Below are positions 46,315-56,344 of a stretch of DNA of 64,000 bases, piece after piece (positions within the stretch are counted from its first letter, which is position 1; every line of letters starts with the position of its first letter). Below the pieces are notes generated by a model that was not told the origin of the DNA, did no database searches, and saw only the letters and a program-made list of their open reading frames with translations. The DNA comes from Endozoicomonas sp. G2_1 (GTDB lineage Bacteria > Pseudomonadota > Gammaproteobacteria > Enterobacterales > Alteromonadaceae). The stretch spans positions 42,997-106,996 of the forward strand of contig NZ_JAGHQT010000012.1 in assembly GCF_017744155.1 (NCBI RefSeq). The letters are read 5' to 3'. Both the position numbers and the translations under genes were made by a program.

Positions 46315-47609
46315 CCTGTCAGCTCAGCATAGCCTTTGCCGCTAAAACCACCAGAGGCTGTTACTCGTCCTTCCCAGTATGGAATCGACAATCGATTGCG
46401 AGCGTCTTTAGTGACGGTTTCAATAATGATTGGCGCTTGATCGGCAATGGTTAGACGCCATTTACTGGGGTATTGCTTTCCTCCTAGTTCAACCGATGCC
46501 AGTGCTCTAATATCAATATCACGACCTGCAATTTGTTGGTTATCGCCATTGGCCGCTATTTGACTACCACTGCAATAGTCATATCCTGAGTTGTCTATCT
46601 GTTGTTCTTTTGGATGCCCTTTTTGGTGATCAACTTGACGGGATTTTTTGCCATTGCCACGAATACAAAATACCATCAGCCCTCGATTATCTTGGCTATT
46701 TTGCTTCTCGCCTGAATCTTCAGCGACATTCTTATCAGTAACTAAGCTAAACCAATCCCAACCAAGCTGATTACGGTCAATCAAGCTCGCTGACCATTCT
46801 CTATCGTACCAAGCATTGCCGGTCACTTGGTGTTTTATACCAGCAAATACTAACTCACCACTGACCTCTAAAAACGGGTAACTAAAGTACATCGACGCGT
46901 GACCGCTTTCGGTTTTCTGACTATAGCCCTTATCACCGTGCAAAGTTATCGGGCTATTAGCCAGTGTTAACCGCACTTGGTATTGTTCACCGTCTTGCTT
47001 TGCGTTAGCAGTTAACGCTAACGGTAAAAAACTAGTGTTAGTGCTAGCTAATTGCCAATCGTCAATTTTTGCGACAAAAGGCTCGCTGATAATTTCAGCT
47101 TGCTTAGCTCTTGCGAAACGTTCAAAAGCAAAATGTCGCTGCTGGTGCTGAATGGCAAAATGGCTAAAATAGAGGTTCTCGTCCCACCACGGTGAGTCAA
47201 TTTTAGCTTGAGCGTTATTATGAACATCAATTTCTTGAGATTGTATTACTTGAGACTGCCTTGAGACTGACGGCATTAAGGTGCGAAATAAGGTCCATTG
47301 AACGCCAAAGGTTTCGCCACTGTCGTTAGTTAAATTAGCGGTAACGTACCACCACTCGATGCCTTGTTCTAAATGAGCGCCGTGATCCTCTGGCAAACGA
47401 ATTGATGTCTCTCGACGCACTGGCTGACCGCTAGTCACTTGCAGACCGTTGGCATTTTCTTTATTAGTGTTTTCATTGCTAGTACTGCCTTCAGCTAAAT
47501 CGGTTGGCATTGGCTTACAAGCACAAACGAGTATGCAAAACAAACTTATCAAACAACAGGCATTAAAATTTTCTCGAAAACAACTGGCTAACCAACTATT
47601 TATTTTCAT
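46308..47609 (-). CDS. AttH/CrtC-type lipocalin-like lipoprotein of an ABC system
   Basis: The 433 residues carry a lipobox (LVCA with C31) and two lipocalin-like halves related to AttH and carotenoid 1,2-hydratase: DHGAHLEQGIEWWYVTANLT, FGVQWTLFRTLMP, GHASMYFSYPFLEVSGEL and WYDREWSASLIDRNQLGWDWFSLV. Despite the CrtC name, members beside an ABC transporter are thought to be envelope partners and not pigment enzymes. It is the last gene of a three-gene run with an ATPase and a large permease, 13 bases after the permease. Confidence 0.85.
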   Translation of the reverse strand: MKINSWLASCFRENFNACCLISLFCILVCACKPMPTDLAEGSTSNENTNKENANGLQVTSGQPVRRETSIRLPEDHGAHLEQGIEWWYVTANLTNDSGETFGVQWTLFRTLMPSVSRQSQVIQSQEIDVHNNAQAKIDSPWWDENLYFSHFAIQHQQRHFAFERFARAKQAEIISEPFVAKIDDWQLASTNTSFLPLALTANAKQDGEQYQVRLTLANSPITLHGDKGYSQKTESGHASMYFSYPFLEVSGELVFAGIKHQVTGNAWYDREWSASLIDRNQLGWDWFSLVTDKNVAEDSGEKQNSQDNRGLMVFCIRGNGKKSRQVDHQKGHPKEQQIDNSGYDYCSGSQIAANGDNQQIAGRDIDIRALASVELGGKQYPSKWRLTIADQAPIIIETVTKDARNRLSIPYWEGRVTASGGFSGKGYAELTGY

Positions 47610-47622
47610 TACCTTTATCCTG

Positions 47623-50145
47623 TTAGTTACTTGTCAGTCTGCGCACAGGCCAATAGGCACAAAGTATTGAAACCGCGATGAGTATCAACGACATTTGCAA
47701 CATTTCACCAAGCGCTAAGCTAAAATGAATGGTCCAGCCAAAAGCTATTGGCATAACAAATTTGAGCAATGAAAGTCCCAAGGCAAGACCTAGCGGTAAG
47801 GCACAAATAACCGTAAATACGACAATCAATGTTGTTTGAGTGAGTTTAATTGTCAGTAATTGTCGCTGATTAACGCCTAAGTTTCGCAATATTGTTAACT
47901 GCTTGATTTGGTTGGCACTAATACTCAATAAACTCGTAGCAAGGCTAACCAAGGTAATGGCAAGAATAAAGCCATTCAGTGCTTTGGTAACGACAAAAGT
48001 ATCATCAAACAATTTGTTCGCATATTGCTTAAAGCGCTTATTTGGCAGCACTGCGGTACTATCTTGAGCAAACTCATCGACTAAACGTTCAGAAAATTCT
48101 GCTAAGCTGACACCTTGATGGAGCCGAATAGCATAGCCAAAATTTTTCCAGTGTAGATTAGCTTGATACTGACGAGGCTCCAATGTCAACAAAGACACTT
48201 TAGGGTTGCCGTAGTCGTAGAAAAAGCCACTAATCCGACAGCTAAACACTTGGTCGTTTTGGATAAAATCAATGTTGTCTTCGAGCATAACGCCATATTT
48301 TATCTGTGTTTGCTCATTGGCCAAACAGCCCTGATTGTCGAAGTGTTGCTGAGTCACCGCATCGCCAGAAACCATCGAGATATGCTGATAATGACTAGCA
48401 TCTTGGCCAAAACTCGCCAAGTTTGCCGGGATTACTGCGTTTGTGGAGTCTAACAATTCGACGTGGCCATCACTTTGTAGATAAACGCTGAGCTTTTTAA
48501 CTTCGGTTTGGTCTGACAGTTGACGTCTTAACTCTTGATCTAGCGAATGGGTGCGTAAATAAATATCGGCACTCAACTGTTTTTCAAGGTGATTAGTTAA
48601 GGTTTGACCAAAACTAGTCACCATAATCTGCATACCAATGGCACTGCCAAGCGCTACTAAAATCGCGATCACGGCAATGTTTAGCTCTTTTAAATGGCTG
48701 CGCATATCTGCGAACAGCCACTGTGACAACGGCGAACAAAAGCTAAATGACAAACTCGCAAGGCCAGTCAACAACTTGGGCACAATTAGAATAAAGCCAA
48801 CCAATAAGGTAAAACAAAGCAGCAACGCCTGAAACGGGTTTTGAGCAAAGCACAACAACCACAGCATAGCAGCAAAGTTGCTCACTAATACCAAAGCAAA
48901 AGCCAAATTTCGGTAACGCTTAGTGTGTTTAAACTGGGCAAGTAAAATAAACAGCAGTGCCGCGATATTCAATACTAAGCCAAGCAGCACGTTGTACCAT
49001 CGCCAATGCACGACCAAGGCTTTGTCGAGCTCGTAAAGACCAATCAAGGTTCGATTAACATCAAGTACTAAGCCGTTAGCAATAAGGTAGCCGCCAAAAC
49101 TGCCGATAAGTGCGGTCAGCAAGCTCACTATTGCTAATTCAATTGCTAACGCAACTTGAATACTCGACCGGCGACAGCCGAGCAGGTGCATTTGATAAAG
49201 TAATTTTTTGCGTCCCGCTAAGGTCAGTTTTATCGCATTGAAACTGAGAAAAGCCGCGACGATATACCCTAACATTGCCAGTGCCGTTAAATTGAAAAAG
49301 AATGCACCTGACAAAACATCGAATTCCTGCTGCTCGGCATCGACCAATTGCGCTTTACCCGCGAGTAATATTGCCAGTCGCTCTAACTGCTCAGCGCTGA
49401 CATTGGTTAATTCAATAAAACTGAGCTGGCCTTTAGCGTCCAGCAAATAGTCGGCATAGGCTAAATCGGTTATTGCCCATAAGCCCAAGTTCTCAACAAA
49501 GGTTATCTGCGGTACAACTTTAGCTGAATCAAACCGAAATACTGCTCCAAGCGAGTCTGACTGTTCTGAATCACTGGCGGCATCAGCTGATTTAACTTGC
49601 AAGCGTTTAGAAAATTGTTGATCAACAAAAATATGAGCCAAATTAAACGACGTTGATGCCGATTGGGCGGGCCGGGCTAGCTGCTTGGTTGCGTTGTTTC
49701 CACTTTGCGCTTCTCTAAGTGATTTACTGGCCTGATTATTTAGCCACAACAAGCTATCAACGCCTTGAATCGAAAGCGCCTGGCCAGATTGCGTGGTTAA
49801 CCGTCCGCGCAGCACAGGCTGACTATTGATAAAGCCCTGTGATCTCAGCTTTAACCAAAGGTCACCACTCAGGTATTGCTGACCGACTAACGGTTTGACT
49901 ATGTGGCTAACGGGGTTGCTGATTAGCGCAGATGAATGTTGGTAACGGTTTTTTGCTTCTTGATTTAAACCCGTAATTGCCGTTAACAAAGCACTGCCCA
50001 AACTAAAGCCGAGTAGGAATAAGGCCATTAACCAAGGATGACGACGATAAAAGGCAAGATGCGTCGCTAATACTCGGCTAATTTCAGTCAAAACGGTTTT
50101 ATTTAAAACAACCTTAATCAAAGCAAGCCTACTCAAAGCAACCAT
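47623..50145 (-). CDS. large ABC permease, FtsX/MacB-like fold (Att type)
   Basis: The 840-residue inner-membrane protein has the FtsX-like duplicate layout: an N-terminal helix (about 40), a large periplasmic domain (about 70-270), three to four helices, then a central block of further helices (about 420-490), a second periplasmic domain, and three final helices (about 715-835). This matches the permease of AttEFGH-like and YbbP-like systems. Its start overlaps the ATPase stop by 17 bases, a sign of coupling. The substrate is unknown. Confidence 0.85.
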   Translation of the reverse strand: MVALSRLALIKVVLNKTVLTEISRVLATHLAFYRRHPWLMALFLLGFSLGSALLTAITGLNQEAKNRYQHSSALISNPVSHIVKPLVGQQYLSGDLWLKLRSQGFINSQPVLRGRLTTQSGQALSIQGVDSLLWLNNQASKSLREAQSGNNATKQLARPAQSASTSFNLAHIFVDQQFSKRLQVKSADAASDSEQSDSLGAVFRFDSAKVVPQITFVENLGLWAITDLAYADYLLDAKGQLSFIELTNVSAEQLERLAILLAGKAQLVDAEQQEFDVLSGAFFFNLTALAMLGYIVAAFLSFNAIKLTLAGRKKLLYQMHLLGCRRSSIQVALAIELAIVSLLTALIGSFGGYLIANGLVLDVNRTLIGLYELDKALVVHWRWYNVLLGLVLNIAALLFILLAQFKHTKRYRNLAFALVLVSNFAAMLWLLCFAQNPFQALLLCFTLLVGFILIVPKLLTGLASLSFSFCSPLSQWLFADMRSHLKELNIAVIAILVALGSAIGMQIMVTSFGQTLTNHLEKQLSADIYLRTHSLDQELRRQLSDQTEVKKLSVYLQSDGHVELLDSTNAVIPANLASFGQDASHYQHISMVSGDAVTQQHFDNQGCLANEQTQIKYGVMLEDNIDFIQNDQVFSCRISGFFYDYGNPKVSLLTLEPRQYQANLHWKNFGYAIRLHQGVSLAEFSERLVDEFAQDSTAVLPNKRFKQYANKLFDDTFVVTKALNGFILAITLVSLATSLLSISANQIKQLTILRNLGVNQRQLLTIKLTQTTLIVVFTVICALPLGLALGLSLLKFVMPIAFGWTIHFSLALGEMLQMSLILIAVSILCAYWPVRRLTSN

Positions 50146-50788
50146 TAGCCAATACTTTTACTTGATCAAAATACTCAGTTAATTGCTGGCTATGGGTCAC
50201 CATGACTAAGTTAATGCCCTGCTCTTTGCATAAATCTATTAGCAGCTGCACCACTTGATGAGAACGCGCTTGATCTAAATTGCCGGTTGGTTCATCGGCA
50301 AGAATAATTTGAGGTTTATTGATTAATGCTCGAGCAATGCCAACTCTTTGCTGTTCACCACCAGAAAGGCGCGTAGGGAGTGCATTCAGCTTATTTGCCA
50401 ACCCCAGCTGTTCGACCAATTGTTCGAAATTCTCGGGTGTTTGGCCGGGGAAATTCAGCTGCTGTTGAAACAATATATTTTGCTTTACGGTTAAGCATTC
50501 AAGCAACTGATAATGTTGGAAAATCAAGCCAATTTTACGGCGATACAAAGCCAGTTCTGCATCGTTTAACTGAGTTAATTGCTGGCCGTTAATCACTACC
50601 GAACCACACTCAGGTGACAGTAAACCTGCCAAAATATGTAACAGCGTGGTTTTCCCTGAACCACTATCACCGAGCAAGGCTAGATTGACGCCCGATGCCA
50701 CCGATAAATTGAGATTTTGTAATATCGGCGTTTGAACACTGCCATCGCTGCGGCTAAAGTGCAATCCTTCTACTTCTATCATATACAT
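50129..50788 (-). CDS. ABC transporter ATPase, LolD/MacB-like
   Basis: The 219 residues hold Walker A GDSGSGKTT (about 37-45), the Q-loop FQHYQLLECLTVKQN, signature LSGGEQQRVGIARAL, Walker B QIILADEPTGNLD and the switch His in VTHSQQL. This is the LolD/MacB/FtsE group that powers mechanotransmission-type permeases. It is the first gene of the Att-like operon. ATG could also be the second Met (codon 3). Confidence 0.92.
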   Translation of the reverse strand: MYMIEVEGLHFSRSDGSVQTPILQNLNLSVASGVNLALLGDSGSGKTTLLHILAGLLSPECGSVVINGQQLTQLNDAELALYRRKIGLIFQHYQLLECLTVKQNILFQQQLNFPGQTPENFEQLVEQLGLANKLNALPTRLSGGEQQRVGIARALINKPQIILADEPTGNLDQARSHQVVQLLIDLCKEQGINLVMVTHSQQLTEYFDQVKVLANGCFE

Positions 50789-50829
50789 CCTAACCTTGGT
50801 ATTAAAAATCGCTCTGGCTTGAGAATAGA

Positions 50830-51291
50830 TTAAATATCGTTTGCCTGCTGAATTTGCTCTGTTAAGTAGACTATGCGCTCGGCCATGCCTTCGATCACCG
50901 CATCTTTGAATTTGTCTTTAATGACATGGGGCAAACCGTGCAGTGTGTCTTGGTCCATACACAAAACAATCGCGTTATCTAACGCTCTCGCCGTTGCACT
51001 CTTAGGTCGCTTTTTAATAAAGCTGCCTTCTCCAATAAACTGACCTGCTTTAATCACACCAAGTGCTTGAGTATCACCTTGCTTAATAATTTCTATCGTG
51101 CCAGACAAAACAATGTAGAAATGGCTGTTGTGATCGAGCTCAGATTGCACGATGTGGCCCGCTTTACATTGATACGCTTTGGTGTGGTGAAGTAGCAATT
51201 CGCGCTGCTCAATAGTGAATAGTTTAAAAAACGGAATGCGCGCGACAATTTCCAAAAGCTTTAATTTAGAAATGTTATTTAAGGGTAACAT
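50830..51291 (-). CDS. cyclic-nucleotide-binding-domain protein
   Basis: The 153-residue protein is essentially one cNMP-binding domain (about 15-135): ERELLLHHTKAYQCKAGHIVQ, FYIVLSGTIEIIKQG and FIGEGSFIKKRPKSATARAL as the phosphate-binding cassette. The Arg that usually binds the cyclic phosphate appears replaced by Lys (PKSAT), so nucleotide binding is uncertain. There is no DNA-binding or other output domain, so it may act as a partner protein. It lies 42 bases ahead of the Att-like ATPase gene on the same strand, possibly in one transcript. Confidence 0.8.
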   Translation of the reverse strand: MLPLNNISKLKLLEIVARIPFFKLFTIEQRELLLHHTKAYQCKAGHIVQSELDHNSHFYIVLSGTIEIIKQGDTQALGVIKAGQFIGEGSFIKKRPKSATARALDNAIVLCMDQDTLHGLPHVIKDKFKDAVIEGMAERIVYLTEQIQQANDI

Positions 51292-51356
51292 TTAATGATA
51301 CTGCCCAGTAAAAATTAAGAAGTGCAGCGTCAGATTACAAAAAATAGCAGCAAAAG

Positions 51357-51386
51357 AAAAGCGGCGCTATACCTAGCGCCGCTTTT
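51357..51386 (-). terminator. intrinsic terminator after gabD-gabT
   Basis: A perfect GC-rich 9-base stem, GCGGCGCTA with its complement, and a 4-base loop, flanked by TTTTCTTTT on the minus strand. It lies 62 bases past the gabT stop. Confidence 0.85.
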
Positions 51387-51447
51387 AATGATTTCTTTAG
51401 TTATTAACGAGTTAATTGCCCCGTAAATAACTAACCGCAATCGCGTG

Positions 51448-52731
51448 TTACTTTGCTAAAGAAGCAAATAGCTCAGCAAACTTGTCTAAACCTTCGTTGG
51501 CGATCTCGTCAGACATAGTTAATGCTGGTAAGAAACGGATAACGTTACCGTAGAAACCACAAGCAAGTAATACTAAACCGTATTCTTGTGCTTTACCGAT
51601 AATCGCTTGCGTTAACTCAGCATTTGGTTGCTCAAAGCTACCTTCTTTGACTAATTCTAAGGCAATCATACAACCTTGGTTGCGAACATCACCAATCAAC
51701 TGTGGAAATTCAGCTTTAAGTGCAGATAAACGCTCATTGAATAACGCACCTAAGTGGTTAGCGCGGTCAATGAGCTTTTCTTCTTCAATAACGTCTAGTA
51801 CGGCAAGTGCTGCAGCACAAGCTACCGGAGAACCACCGTAAGTACCACCTAAACCACCTGGGTTGGGCGCGTCCATGATTTCGCTCTTACCAACAACAGC
51901 AGCAATTGGGAAACCACCAGCAATACCTTTAGCCATTGTCATTAGATCTGGTTCGATGCCTGCGTATTCAGTGCTGAACATTTTACCTGTACGAGCAAAG
52001 CCAGTTTGGATTTCGTCACAGATCAACACAATACCGTGGTCATCACATAATTTGCGCAGTGCTTGTAAGAACTCAGCTGGCGCTTGGTAGAAACCACCTT
52101 CACCTTGCACTGGCTCAAGAATAATCGCCGCAACATCACTTGGCGCGATGTCTACTTTAAATAGATTTTCAACTGCTTTTAGTGAATCTTTTACTGAAAT
52201 ACCGTGAACATCAATCGGGAACGGTGCGTGAAAAATATCACCAGGGAACGGACCAAAAAGGTTCTTATAAGGCGTGATTTTACCCGTTAAGCCCATAGTT
52301 AAGTTAGTACGACCGTGGAAGCCACCGTTAAATGCGATAACACCGCGACGACCAGTGTGGGCGCGAGCGATTTTAACACAGTTTTCAACGGCTTCAGCAC
52401 CCGTTGAAACAAAGATAGCTTTCTTTTCAGAATCGCCAGGCGCCGCTTTCGTTAATTTTTCAGCTAATTCAACAGCAACTTCGTATGGGTTAACCATAAC
52501 ACAAGTGTGGCTGAATTTTTCAATTTGCTCTTTAACAGCTGCAACCACTTTAGGGTGGCTATGACCAGTATTACAAACGGCGATACCAGTACCAAAATCG
52601 ATAAAACGGTTACCTTCTACGTCCCAAAGCTCTGCGTTTTCGCCGCGCTCGATGTAAGATGAGTAAACATTACCTTGACCGCGAGCAATCACTGCACTCT
52701 TGCGTGCTTGTAAATCTGCATTATTTGACAT
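51448..52731 (-). CDS. gabT: 4-aminobutyrate aminotransferase
   Basis: GabT moves the amino group of GABA to 2-oxoglutarate, giving succinate semialdehyde. The 427 residues have the class III aminotransferase layout: ISTGAEAVEN-type PLP phosphate site, FHGRTNLTMGLTG, CDEIQTGFARTGKMF and the PLP Lys268 in MAKGIAGGFP, the same number as in E. coli GabT. It is 55 bases after gabD and ends at a terminator. Confidence 0.95.
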   Translation of the reverse strand: MSNNADLQARKSAVIARGQGNVYSSYIERGENAELWDVEGNRFIDFGTGIAVCNTGHSHPKVVAAVKEQIEKFSHTCVMVNPYEVAVELAEKLTKAAPGDSEKKAIFVSTGAEAVENCVKIARAHTGRRGVIAFNGGFHGRTNLTMGLTGKITPYKNLFGPFPGDIFHAPFPIDVHGISVKDSLKAVENLFKVDIAPSDVAAIILEPVQGEGGFYQAPAEFLQALRKLCDDHGIVLICDEIQTGFARTGKMFSTEYAGIEPDLMTMAKGIAGGFPIAAVVGKSEIMDAPNPGGLGGTYGGSPVACAAALAVLDVIEEEKLIDRANHLGALFNERLSALKAEFPQLIGDVRNQGCMIALELVKEGSFEQPNAELTQAIIGKAQEYGLVLLACGFYGNVIRFLPALTMSDEIANEGLDKFAELFASLAK

Positions 52732-52786
52732 TTTCTTTACCTATTTTCTTAGAAATTAATTAATTACAACTTATTGAGGGCGACAG

Positions 52787-54244
52787 TTACTTGTCGATAC
52801 CGCCCATACATAAGTATTTAATTTCCATATAATCATCTAAGCCGTACTTAGAACCTTCACGGCCGTTACCAGATTGTTTAACGCCACCAAATGGTGCGGC
52901 AGCATTTGAAATTAAGCCTTCGTTGATACCGACCATACCATATTCAAGGCCTTCAGCGACTCGCCAAATGCGGCCAATATCGCGAGAGTAGAAGTACGCC
53001 GCTAAACCAAATTCAGTGTCGTTAGCTTGCGCGATTACTTCACTTTCATCAGTAAACGAAATAATTGGCGAAACTGGACCAAAAATCTCATTAGCAGCAA
53101 TGGGCATATCGTTAGTGACACCCGTTAGAATAGTTGGCTGGTAGAAGCTTTCACCTTGGTCACCGTGTGCACCACCTAAAGCAACTTGAGCACCAGCGGC
53201 AACTGAGTCTTTAACAAGCTGATCAACATCGCCACAAGCTTGTGGATTGATCATTGGGCCAATAGCAACACCGTCTGTTAAACCATTACCAACTGGTAAG
53301 GCTTTAACCGCAGCAACAAACTTTTCAGTAAACTCAGCCAATACACCTTCTTGCACGAAAATACGATTAGTACAAACACAGGTTTGACCGGCATTGCGGT
53401 ACTTAGACACGAGTGCACCAGCAACAGCGGCATCAATATCAGCATCATCAAAAACGATAAACGGGGCATTACCGCCAAGTTCCATTGACACTTTCTTAAT
53501 AGTGCTGGCACACTGGGCAATAAGGGCTTTACCAACACCAGTAGAACCGGTGAAAGTGAACTTAGCAATGTCTTCATGCTCAGTTAACACGCGACCCATA
53601 CCGCGAGCGTCGTCACCAACAACAACGTTGAAAACACCAGCAGGGATACCAGCGCGCTCAGCAAGTTCAGCCATTGCTAAAGCAGAAAGTGGCGTTTGTG
53701 TCGCAGGACGAACAACAAAAGTACAACCAGCAGCTAACGCGGCAGCGGCTTTGCGAGCAATCATGGCATTCGGGAAGTTCCACGGCGTAATCGCGGCCAC
53801 AACACCAACAGGTTGTTTGATAACAACAATGCGCTTATCGCCTGATGGCGCAGGAATAGTGTCGCCGTATACGCGCTTGCCTTCTTCAGCAAACCACTCA
53901 ATAAAAGCAGCACCGTAGGCAATTTCGCCCTTCGCTTCGGCAAGTGGTTTACCTTGCTCTAAGGTTAAGATGCGGCCCAAGTCTTCTTGGTGCGCCATCA
54001 TCAAATCAAACCACTTGCGCATTAAACCAGCACGCTCATTAGCAGATTTTGCTGACCAAGCCGCCAGTGCGTCTTTTGCCGCTTTCACAGCAAGTTCTGT
54101 TTCTGCAATACCTGCGTTGCTTACTTTAGCAACTAGTTCACCGTTGGCCGGGTTAGTTACGTCGATATCAGACGCACTTGAGTGCCAGCTACCGTTGATG
54201 TATGAGAAGTTTTTCAGCAAGTTGCTATCATTAAGATTATGCAT
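52787..54244 (-). CDS. gabD: succinate-semialdehyde dehydrogenase (NADP+)
   Basis: GabD oxidises succinate semialdehyde to succinate. The 485 residues carry the [12 protein letters not shown] cofactor region, FTGSTGVGK, the general base in MELGGNAPF and the catalytic Cys289 in [10 protein letters not shown]. It is divergent from a LysR-type gene and ahead of gabT, so GABA is channelled to the TCA cycle. Confidence 0.95.
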   Translation of the reverse strand: MHNLNDSNLLKNFSYINGSWHSSASDIDVTNPANGELVAKVSNAGIAETELAVKAAKDALAAWSAKSANERAGLMRKWFDLMMAHQEDLGRILTLEQGKPLAEAKGEIAYGAAFIEWFAEEGKRVYGDTIPAPSGDKRIVVIKQPVGVVAAITPWNFPNAMIARKAAAALAAGCTFVVRPATQTPLSALAMAELAERAGIPAGVFNVVVGDDARGMGRVLTEHEDIAKFTFTGSTGVGKALIAQCASTIKKVSMELGGNAPFIVFDDADIDAAVAGALVSKYRNAGQTCVCTNRIFVQEGVLAEFTEKFVAAVKALPVGNGLTDGVAIGPMINPQACGDVDQLVKDSVAAGAQVALGGAHGDQGESFYQPTILTGVTNDMPIAANEIFGPVSPIISFTDESEVIAQANDTEFGLAAYFYSRDIGRIWRVAEGLEYGMVGINEGLISNAAAPFGGVKQSGNGREGSKYGLDDYMEIKYLCMGGIDK

Positions 54245-54323
54245 GTTGTCACCTTATGACAGTTATCTAAGAACAATTAATATAAATACTGCTATTGAGG
54301 TGTGCATACCCAACAAGCGCAGT

Positions 54324-54363
54324 CTAATTAACAATTAGTCTTATTGAATAACAAAAGCTTTTG
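54324..54363. promoter_or_regulatory. LysR-type operator candidates between gabD and the regulator
   Basis: CTAATT-AAC-AATTAG (54324-54338) is a perfect dyad of the T-N11-A form that LysR-type proteins bind. A second perfect palindrome, CAAAAGCTTTTG, lies at 54352-54363. Both are in the 167-base divergent gap. Confidence 0.5.
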
Positions 54364-54411
54364 CTGTTAAATATAAAACATTCAACTCAAAGTTTGATAG
54401 GTTTATAACTT

Positions 54412-55332
54412 TTGGCCAAATCGTCAATTATCCCAAAACCCGTTGCCGAATACGACTTAAAACTGCTGAGAATTTTTAAAGCGGTCGCCGAAAATGGTGG
54501 CTTTTCAGCGGCTGAATCGGTGCTGGGTATTACCCGCTCAACCATTAGTATTCATATGTCTAATTTAGAAGCGCGAATGAAGCTCAAGCTTTGCAGTCGT
54601 GGTCGCGGTGGTTTTGCTTTAACCGAAGACGGCCAAGCGGTTTATCACGCCGCCATCACCCTATTCGATTCTTTGAACGACTTTTCCTTGCTGGTGGGGT
54701 CTCTGGGTAAAGAACTCAGCGGCGAACTGGTAATTTTATGTGCCGACCAGCTCAATATTGTTAAACAGCAAAAGCTCGCCAAAGTGATTGGCAAAATTCA
54801 CGACGCCTCACCTAATCTGCACCTGATGCTCGACGGCGAGTCGATACACAATATTGAAACCGCACTGCTTAAAGAAAAAGCGCATATTGGTTTATATCCC
54901 GCCTATCAAAAAATTGAAGGCTTGAGCTATCAAACCATTTACCAAGAGCCCGTATTTTTGTGTTGTAGTAAATCCCACCCGTTTTTCGACTTAATGGATA
55001 CCGAAATCACCCCAGAAAAGCTCGCTGAAATGCCGGCCATTCACCCTGGCATTGAACTCGACGCCCTCGGCCGCGACCAATTGCAAAAACTCAACCTTGC
55101 CGCCAAGGCTTATCACTTCGACACGCGAAAAGCGATGATATTGTCTGGCCGCTATCTCGGTTACATGCCACAAAGCTATATTCAAAAAGAACTCAATCAG
55201 GGTGAAATCAGGCTAATTCAACCGAGTAGCCTCACCTACCCGTTTGAACTGTCGCTGGTTTACAAAAAGTCGCCACGAGAAGTGAAAAAAGTCGAGTTAC
55301 TGATCGAAGCCTTCAGCCAAGTTTTTGAATAA
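54412..55332 (+). CDS. LysR-type transcription regulator of gabDT
   Basis: The 306 residues have an N-terminal winged helix (LRIFKAVAENGGFSAAESVLGITRSTISIHMSNLEARM) and a periplasmic-binding-protein-like effector domain. The start is TTG: an in-frame stop lies two codons upstream and no ATG precedes the DNA-binding helix. AGG lies about ten bases ahead. It is divergent from gabD, so control of GABA use is likely, though gammaproteobacterial GabR proteins are usually of another family. The effector is unknown. Confidence 0.88.
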   Translation: MAKSSIIPKPVAEYDLKLLRIFKAVAENGGFSAAESVLGITRSTISIHMSNLEARMKLKLCSRGRGGFALTEDGQAVYHAAITLFDSLNDFSLLVGSLGKELSGELVILCADQLNIVKQQKLAKVIGKIHDASPNLHLMLDGESIHNIETALLKEKAHIGLYPAYQKIEGLSYQTIYQEPVFLCCSKSHPFFDLMDTEITPEKLAEMPAIHPGIELDALGRDQLQKLNLAAKAYHFDTRKAMILSGRYLGYMPQSYIQKELNQGEIRLIQPSSLTYPFELSLVYKKSPREVKKVELLIEAFSQVFE

Positions 55333-55355
55333 TCGTTAAATGAAGCATTGCCCAT

Positions 55356-56213
55356 TTAAAGTTCGACGTCTCGATAAATTAACCATTCTGGTATGTATGA
55401 GCTTGTTATTGGTAGTTTAAAGCCGCACTGGTCATAGGCTATTACTGCGCCAGCACAAATATGCAGAGGCACCCAGCCCTCGGCCAGATGTTCTCGTTTT
55501 TTATTAGCATAATGCTTGATATGAGCATCTAGTGCTTTAATGATCGATTTCTCATATTCTGCTTTATTGCCAGCCAGTGCGGCAATAATAATTTCGATAA
55601 ATGGCAGCCAAATATTATAAATATAAGATTGTCGACGTTCTGGCATATATTCAGGGGCTGACAAGGTGGCAATTTCTTGCAAAAGCGCTTGTAAGTCAGC
55701 TTCTGGTTCAAATAGGCCCTGTAAAAACTTGTAATAGGGGTAGTCAACAGGTAAGTCTTCAGCGCCAGGGTCGATATGATTTTCCGCTTTATAACGAGAT
55801 AAGCTACCAATGAGGTGCTCACTATCTCGCAGTATAACAGCAAGGCAAAAAGCGGTATGAAACTCAATAGCGCTCATAAATACTGCAGTATGCTTGCCCT
55901 TAGCTGGAATAATATGGCCATCAAGTTCCAAATTTAAATCAACATCTGGGTTAAGCGCCAAGCGAAAGTGTGCTTGGTAAAACTGATTGGCCAAGTTTAA
56001 ATAATGTAAACAAGTTGTTTTGTCTTGTTCTGCAAGATGAGCGGCAGCAAAGGTTTCTATAAATTTTTCACTATCTGAAAGTATTCTACCTGCAGCACCT
56101 TTTTTCTTAATATATTGCTCGGGAAATATTATCTTCCATAAATTATTATATCGACTATTAGATTTTTCCCAAATACGTTGATCTGGGTAAGGGTAATGGT
56201 GTTTTTGTGTCAC
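55356..56213 (-). CDS. Imm49-like immunity protein (orphan)
   Basis: The 285-residue soluble helical protein has a C-terminal pattern like Imm49: a repeated amphipathic helical body and an end of the form CAGAVIAYDQCGFKLPITSSYIPEWLIYRD, in keeping with the G...I...S.YLP..L ending of that family. Imm49 proteins are predicted antidotes of polymorphic toxins. No toxin gene is visible next to it. The family call is a reading from memory and could be a related DUF. It converges with the LysR gene. Confidence 0.55.
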   Translation of the reverse strand: MTQKHHYPYPDQRIWEKSNSRYNNLWKIIFPEQYIKKKGAAGRILSDSEKFIETFAAAHLAEQDKTTCLHYLNLANQFYQAHFRLALNPDVDLNLELDGHIIPAKGKHTAVFMSAIEFHTAFCLAVILRDSEHLIGSLSRYKAENHIDPGAEDLPVDYPYYKFLQGLFEPEADLQALLQEIATLSAPEYMPERRQSYIYNIWLPFIEIIIAALAGNKAEYEKSIIKALDAHIKHYANKKREHLAEGWVPLHICAGAVIAYDQCGFKLPITSSYIPEWLIYRDVEL

Positions 56214-56344
56214 TGTTAATTTCCAATAGCTTGATCAAATTGGGTAATCTTAGCATGTGTTTCGACATTTGAGTTTATTGACATACCAAAGTACTGATAA
56301 CAGACCACTCAATTTATTTGTCTATTTTCTTATCAACAAAAGAT

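Noticed and set aside
46308..47609. Carotenoid 1,2-hydratase (CrtC) as the enzyme function
   Set aside because: The protein has a lipobox and is coupled to an ABC permease; no carotenoid genes are present. The lipocalin-type envelope role fits better.
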